DNA of 51,969 nucleotides from Clostridiales bacterium (GTDB lineage: Bacteria; Bacillota; Clostridia; Lachnospirales; Lachnospiraceae): positions 1-51,969 of the forward strand of contig JAQXPY010000178.1 of the NCBI GenBank assembly GCA_029100885.1. Direction: 5' to 3'. Positions 48,026 through 51,969 of the stretch are shown here, piece after piece (positions within the stretch are counted from its first letter, which is position 1; each line of letters opens with the position of its first letter). The notes below the pieces were generated by a model. That model was not told where the DNA came from. It was given only the letters and a program-made list of their open reading frames with translations, and ran no database searches. The translations under genes were made by a program, and so were the position numbers.

Positions 48026-50662
48026 ATGCAGGTAAGAGGAGTAAATGAGTTAAGAAGAATGTTTCTTGAGTACTTTGAGAAAAACGGTCATTTAAGAATG
48101 AAGAGCTTTTCTCTGGTGCCGCATAACGACAATTCCTTACTTTTGATAAACTCGGGAATGGCTCCGCTCAAGCCGTATTTCACCGGACAGGAGATTCCTC
48201 CGCGCCGCAGGGTAACTACATGCCAGAAGTGCATCCGTACAGGAGATATCGAAAATGTAGGAAAAACAGCAAGACACGGAACATTTTTTGAAATGCTCGG
48301 AAACTTCTCCTTCGGGGATTATTTCAAGCATGAGGCTATTCCTTTTGCGTGGAATTTTCTTACCGGCGAGGTAGGTATCGATCCTTCCAGACTTTATCCT
48401 TCGGTATATGTAGATGATGAAGAATCCTTCAATATCTGGAGGGATGAGATAGGCATCGACCCTTCCAGAATATTCAAATTCGGCAAGGAGGACAATTTCT
48501 GGGAGCACGGCGCAGGACCTTGCGGACCTTGCTCAGAGATCTATTACGACCGCGGGGAAAAGTACGGCTGCGGAAGACCCGGCTGTACTGTCGGCTGTGA
48601 ATGCGACAGATTTGTTGAGATCTGGAACATCGTATTCACTCAGTTCAATAACGACGGACATAACAACTACACAGAGCTGGTTCAAAAGAATATCGATACA
48701 GGAATGGGTCTTGAACGTATTGCCATGGTAGTTCAGGATGAGGAGTCCATCTATACCGTGGATACGAACAAGGCGATCCTCGAGTATATTGCGGATCTGT
48801 GCGGAGTTGTTTATCACACCGATCATGACAAGGACATCAGCCTTCGTATTCTTACGGATCACATCAAATCCAGCACCTTTATGATCTCAGACGGAATCAT
48901 GCCTTCAAATGAGGGACGAGGATATGTTCTCAGAAGGATCATTCGTCGTGCGGTAAGACACGGCAGGAAGCTGGGCATCGATCATGACTTTATGCCTGAT
49001 ATGGCAAAGCGTGTTATCGAGCTTAACTGCGACGGCTATCCTGAGCTTAAGGAGAAGCAGTCGATGATCCTGGAGGTGCTGGCAAATGAGGAGGATAAGT
49101 TCAACAGAACTATTGACGAAGGTATGAATATCCTCAACGATATGGCCAAAGCGGCCTCTGAAAAGGGCGAAAAGAAGCTTAGCGGAGAGGATGCCTTCAA
49201 GCTCTATGATACCTACGGATTCCCTTACGACCTCACTGAGGAGATATTGGGGGACAGAGGCTTCACTGTAGACAGAGAGGGCTTTGATGCCTGTATGCAG
49301 GAGCAGAAGCAGAAGGCAAGAAGCGCCAGAAAGACCTACACCTATACAGGAGCGGATGCTACAGTATATGATCTTATCGATCCTTCGCTCACTTCCGAAT
49401 TTACCGGATACGACAGGCTCGAGGATGAGGGAACCGTTATCTGCCTTACAACAGACGAGGAGGTCACTCAGGCTCTCACTGAGGGACAAAGAGGTACGGT
49501 GATCACCGACAGGACTCCTTTCTATGCTACAAAGGGAGGACAGCAGGGAGACAGCGGAGTTATCGTCTGCGGCGAAGGAGAATTTGCCGTTTCGGATACA
49601 ATTGCTCTCAAGGGCGGAAGGATAGGTCATGTGGGAACAGTGACCAGAGGAATGATCTCGGTCGGTCAGAAGGCTGAGCTCAGGGTCAACGGTGCGCAGC
49701 GCAGTGCTACCGCCAGAAATCACTCGGCTACTCATCTTCTTCAGCATGCCCTCAGAGAGGTGCTGGGGGAGCATGTTGAGCAGAGCGGCGCCTTTTATGA
49801 CAAGGACAGACTTCGTTTTGACTTTACTCATTTTAAGGCCATGACTCCGGCGGAAATAGCAGAGACAGAAAGACTTGTCAATAAGGCTATCTCTGAAAAC
49901 ACTGATGTCGTTACCAGGATCATGTCATTGGAGGATGCCAAGAAGACAGGAGCAATGGCTCTGTTCGGAGAGAAGTACGGCGAAGAGGTTCGTGTTGTAA
50001 GCATGGGAGATTCTACCGAGCTTTGCGGAGGCACCCATGTACAGCATTCCGGAGAGATCGGAGCCTTCAGGATAATCAGTGAATCCGGAATCGCCGCAGG
50101 TGTCAGAAGGATAGAGGCCCTCACCTCAGACAATCTTTTTGCTTACTATAGAAGCATTGAAAACGAATTGCTGGAGGCTGCATCCGTGGTAAAGGCTCAG
50201 CCAAAGGAGCTTACACGTAAGCTGTCGCAGCTTATGGATGAGCTGAGAGAGCTCAAGTCTGAAAATGAACGTCTTAAGACGGAACTTGCAGGCAATTCAC
50301 TGGGAGATGCCTTAAGCGATGCAAAGGAGCTTAACGGCATCAGATATATCTGTCTTAAGGCCGATGCGGAGGATGTCAATTCTCTCAGAGGGCTTTGTGA
50401 TTCCATTGCCGATAAGCTGGGAGACTGTGTAATAGTGCTCGGAGCCGAGATCGGCGGCAAGGCTACTCTCATTGCCTCGGCAACAGACGGAGCTGTTAAG
50501 AAGGGTGCGATGGCAGGAAACATTATCAGGGAGATCGCTCCTGTAGTAGGAGGCAAGGGCGGCGGACGTCCTACCATGGCACAGGCCGGAGGACCTGATG
50601 TTGCCGCTGTTCCTGCAGCGCTTGAAAAGGCTGCCGAGATTATCGCAGCCCAGATCGGATGA
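48026..50662 (+). CDS. alaS: Alanyl-tRNA synthetase
   Basis: 878 residues. Class II catalytic core (about 1-240) with LVPHNDNSLLLINSGMAPLK and ARHGTFFEMLGNFSFGDYF, tRNA-recognition helices, editing domain with NHSATHLLQHAL and LCGGTHV (zinc ligands, near 560-675), and a C-terminal C-Ala domain with GGKGGGRPTMAQAGG. GGAGAGGA (48010-48017) is 8 nt before ATG 48026; the upstream TTG is less well placed. The short leader leaves no room for a T-box. Confidence 0.97.
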   Translation: MQVRGVNELRRMFLEYFEKNGHLRMKSFSLVPHNDNSLLLINSGMAPLKPYFTGQEIPPRRRVTTCQKCIRTGDIENVGKTARHGTFFEMLGNFSFGDYFKHEAIPFAWNFLTGEVGIDPSRLYPSVYVDDEESFNIWRDEIGIDPSRIFKFGKEDNFWEHGAGPCGPCSEIYYDRGEKYGCGRPGCTVGCECDRFVEIWNIVFTQFNNDGHNNYTELVQKNIDTGMGLERIAMVVQDEESIYTVDTNKAILEYIADLCGVVYHTDHDKDISLRILTDHIKSSTFMISDGIMPSNEGRGYVLRRIIRRAVRHGRKLGIDHDFMPDMAKRVIELNCDGYPELKEKQSMILEVLANEEDKFNRTIDEGMNILNDMAKAASEKGEKKLSGEDAFKLYDTYGFPYDLTEEILGDRGFTVDREGFDACMQEQKQKARSARKTYTYTGADATVYDLIDPSLTSEFTGYDRLEDEGTVICLTTDEEVTQALTEGQRGTVITDRTPFYATKGGQQGDSGVIVCGEGEFAVSDTIALKGGRIGHVGTVTRGMISVGQKAELRVNGAQRSATARNHSATHLLQHALREVLGEHVEQSGAFYDKDRLRFDFTHFKAMTPAEIAETERLVNKAISENTDVVTRIMSLEDAKKTGAMALFGEKYGEEVRVVSMGDSTELCGGTHVQHSGEIGAFRIISESGIAAGVRRIEALTSDNLFAYYRSIENELLEAASVVKAQPKELTRKLSQLMDELRELKSENERLKTELAGNSLGDALSDAKELNGIRYICLKADAEDVNSLRGLCDSIADKLGDCVIVLGAEIGGKATLIASATDGAVKKGAMAGNIIREIAPVVGGKGGGRPTMAQAGGPDVAAVPAALEKAAEIIAAQIG

Positions 50663-50683
50663 TTAATAAAAAGGGGATCGGAT

Positions 50684-51256
50684 ATGAAGCTTCTTGAAGA
50701 AAGAATCCTGCAGGACGGCAAGGTCATTGGCGGAGATGTGCTTAAGGTAGACAGCTTTCTCAATCATCAGATGGATCCTGCTCTGTTTAAAGAGATGGCT
50801 ATAGAATGGAAAAGGCTGTACGATGGATGCGGTATCAACAAGATCCTTACCATCGAGGCATCGGGAATAGGCATTGCATGCATTGCCGGGCTGGTATTTG
50901 AATGTCCTGTGGTATTTGCGAAAAAAAGCAAGACCAGCAATACTCCGGAGAATTCCTACTCCTCAACCGTAAAGTCGTTTACAAGAGGCACTGTCAATGA
51001 TATATATGTTTCACAGAAATATCTGAATAAAGGTGACAGGGTTCTGGTGATCGATGACTTTATGGCCACAGGAGAGGCGTCGAGAGGTCTCGCGGATATA
51101 GTCAGGCAGTCCGGCGCTGAGCTGGTTGGTATTGGCATTGCCATAGAAAAGGCCTTTCAACCCGGAGGAGATGAGCTCAGGGCTATGGGCATACGAGTGG
51201 AGTCCCTTGCAAGAATCAGTGAAATGAGTACCGAAAACGGAATTGAATTTTGCTAA
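50684..51256 (+). CDS. xpt: Xanthine phosphoribosyltransferase
   Basis: 190 residues. VLKVDSFLNHQMDP near the N-terminus, VVFAKKSK, PRPP-binding VLVIDDFMATGEA (about 120-132) and GIAIEKAFQPGGDEL all match Xpt rather than other phosphoribosyltransferases. It salvages xanthine to XMP, feeding GMP synthesis beside guaB. AGGGGAT precedes ATG 50684. In Bacillus this gene has a guanine riboswitch; the 21-nt gap here leaves no room for one. Confidence 0.93.
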   Translation: MKLLEERILQDGKVIGGDVLKVDSFLNHQMDPALFKEMAIEWKRLYDGCGINKILTIEASGIGIACIAGLVFECPVVFAKKSKTSNTPENSYSSTVKSFTRGTVNDIYVSQKYLNKGDRVLVIDDFMATGEASRGLADIVRQSGAELVGIGIAIEKAFQPGGDELRAMGIRVESLARISEMSTENGIEFC

Positions 51257-51272
51257 AATGCCCTTAAAGATA

Positions 51273-51301
51273 TTGCAACCGCAACTTAAATGTGATATAA
51301 A
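51273..51301 (+). promoter_or_regulatory. Promoter of rpsU
   Basis: TTGCAA (51273-51278), 17-nt spacer, TATAAA (51296-51301). The transcript would start near 51308, exactly at the first leader hairpin. Confidence 0.65.
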
Positions 51302-51307
51302 TATACG

Positions 51308-51362
51308 CAGTGCAATTATACCCCGCACTGAGTGGCATGTAGGAGATACATAATTCGGCCAC
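51308..51362 (+). promoter_or_regulatory. Structured rpsU leader with two hairpins
   Basis: CAGTGC (51308-51313) pairs with GCACTG (51325-51330). GTGGC (51332-51336) pairs with GCCAC (51358-51362), enclosing ATGTA/TACAT (51337-51351) and an asymmetric internal loop. The second hairpin ends 4 nt before the ribosome binding site. It is a plausible autoregulatory site for S21. Confidence 0.55.
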
Positions 51363-51382
51363 CGGAGGGAGGTAAGGGGTCT

Positions 51383-51559
51383 TTGTCAAACGTAATAGTT
51401 AAAGAGAATGAATCCTTGGATTCAGCCCTTCGCAGATTTAAGAGAAACTGCGCAAAGGCAGGTATCCAGCAGGAGATTCGTAAAAGAGAACATTACGAGA
51501 AGCCAAGCGTAAGACGTAAGAAGAAGTCTGAAGCAGCTAGAAAGCGTAAGTACAACTAA
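51383..51559 (+). CDS. rpsU: 30S ribosomal protein S21
   Basis: 58 residues, the normal S21 length, all recognisable: [20 protein letters not shown], then [16 protein letters not shown] and RKRKYN. It binds the 16S 3' end region used in initiation. The start is TTG 51383, with GGGAGG (51367-51372) 10 nt upstream. The open frame further upstream only translates the leader. A weak initiation codon on a ribosomal protein gene is unusual and might help autoregulation. Confidence 0.96.
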   Translation: MSNVIVKENESLDSALRRFKRNCAKAGIQQEIRKREHYEKPSVRRKKKSEAARKRKYN

Positions 51560-51567
51560 GTAAAATA

Positions 51568-51600
51568 GCCTCAATTCCTCTGGAGTTGGGGCAATTTTAA
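51568..51600 (+). terminator. Hairpin terminator after rpsU
   Basis: An 11-bp stem GCCTCAATTCC (51568-51578)/GGAGTTGGGGC (51582-51592) with two wobbles and a 3-nt loop, followed by AATTTTAA. The U tract is short, so some readthrough into phoH is expected. Confidence 0.65.
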
Positions 51601-51650
51601 TGTTTAAAGTAAATTATCAGGACCGGTAGGGTTTTGATATCGGTATAGAA

Positions 51651-51969
51651 ATGCAGACAGAGATAGAAAAAAGCATACCTATTGAACATATAAGAAATAT
51701 TTTCGGAGATTTCGACAGATTTGTTAAAAAAATTGAAAGAGCCTTCTCCGTTGACATAACAGAGAGGAACGGTGCCGTTAAGATAAACGGAAGCCAGGAT
51801 GCCTGTGAGCGCGCGGCAAATGTACTGGACGGATTACTTAAGCTAAGTGAGAACAACGGCCAGATAAACGAGCAGCAGGTTGACTATATTATTTCTTTAA
51901 GTCTTGAGGGACTGGGACATGAAAAGGATATTGCAGAGATAGATAAAGATATTATCTGCCGAAGCATCA
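51651..51969 (+). CDS. PhoH family protein, N-terminal part (runs off the window)
   Basis: 106 codons visible, no stop. The peptide contains IRNIFGDFDRFVKKIERAFSV, then ERNGAVKINGSQDACERAANVLDGL, a KH-like N-terminal domain as in PhoH/PhoL proteins. The P-loop ATPase domain should follow outside the window. In Firmicutes PhoH-like genes often sit with ybeY, dgkA and era; rpsU lies just upstream here. ATG 51651 is used; an in-frame TAG at 51627-51629 limits any earlier start. Confidence 0.8.
   Translation, partial: MQTEIEKSIPIEHIRNIFGDFDRFVKKIERAFSVDITERNGAVKINGSQDACERAANVLDGLLKLSENNGQINEQQVDYIISLSLEGLGHEKDIAEIDKDIICRSI

Noticed and set aside
50663-50683. Guanine riboswitch of xpt
   Set aside because: Only 21 nt separate alaS and xpt; no aptamer could fit.

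Overview
The window looks like a chromosomal segment of a mid-GC Clostridia, most likely Lachnospiraceae. That is an inference from several signs: the gene repertoire and order (cdaA-ybbR, clpC-radA, BMP-type nucleoside ABC transporter, single-chain PurL), strong AGGAGG-like ribosome binding sites, frequent TTG starts, tRNAs without an encoded CCA end, and a 6S RNA. Every gene I can support lies on the + strand. I see no insertion sequence, prophage or CRISPR array, so this is core chromosome.

Region 1 (1-13546) is a purine nucleotide cluster. After the 3' end of pyrI come purE, then purF, purM, purN, a purO-type IMP cyclohydrolase, a stand-alone AICAR formyltransferase, purD, a 1237-residue single-chain purL, a small TSCPD protein and guaB. 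Three enzymes are unusual. PurF lacks its catalytic N-terminal cysteine and most of its glutamine pocket. The two activities of PurH are split between unrelated proteins. The IMP dehydrogenase resembles the Tritrichomonas enzyme.

Region 2 (13547-21533) holds two membrane proteins of unknown function, cdaA (c-di-AMP synthesis), its YbbR-domain regulator, a Wzy-like oligosaccharide polymerase, a HerA-like ATPase and an RsmF-like rRNA methyltransferase. Region 3 (21534-25866) has a large secreted N-acetylglucosaminidase whose catalytic domain is interrupted by a repeat-rich insert, and a membrane-anchored protein with cohesin-like and cadherin-like domains. Region 4 (25867-31191) is clpC-radA without ctsR/mcsA/mcsB, a small-multidrug-export family protein and an MscS channel.

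Region 5 (31192-34080) contains tRNA-Trp placed 10 nt in front of a SAM riboswitch and terminator that precede metK, followed by coaBC. Region 6 (34081-39235) is a four-gene nucleoside ABC transporter. Region 7 (39236-45427) carries pnp behind a long leader hairpin, a compact UvrD-like helicase lacking the 2B subdomain, and a two-component system. Region 8 (45428-51969) has tRNA-Pro, a degenerate intergenic repeat array, a hotdog thioesterase, 6S RNA, cdd, an alanine-rich membrane-anchored protein, alaS, xpt, rpsU with a structured leader, and the start of a phoH gene that runs off the window.

The functional theme is purine supply: de novo synthesis, IMP to XMP (guaB), nucleoside import, cytidine deaminase and xanthine salvage (xpt). 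Short tandem repeats of 18-30 bp recur between genes, especially next to translation starts (purN, the AICAR formyltransferase gene, the RsmF-like gene, before the thioesterase), and longer duplications occur in the 3' ends of coding regions.
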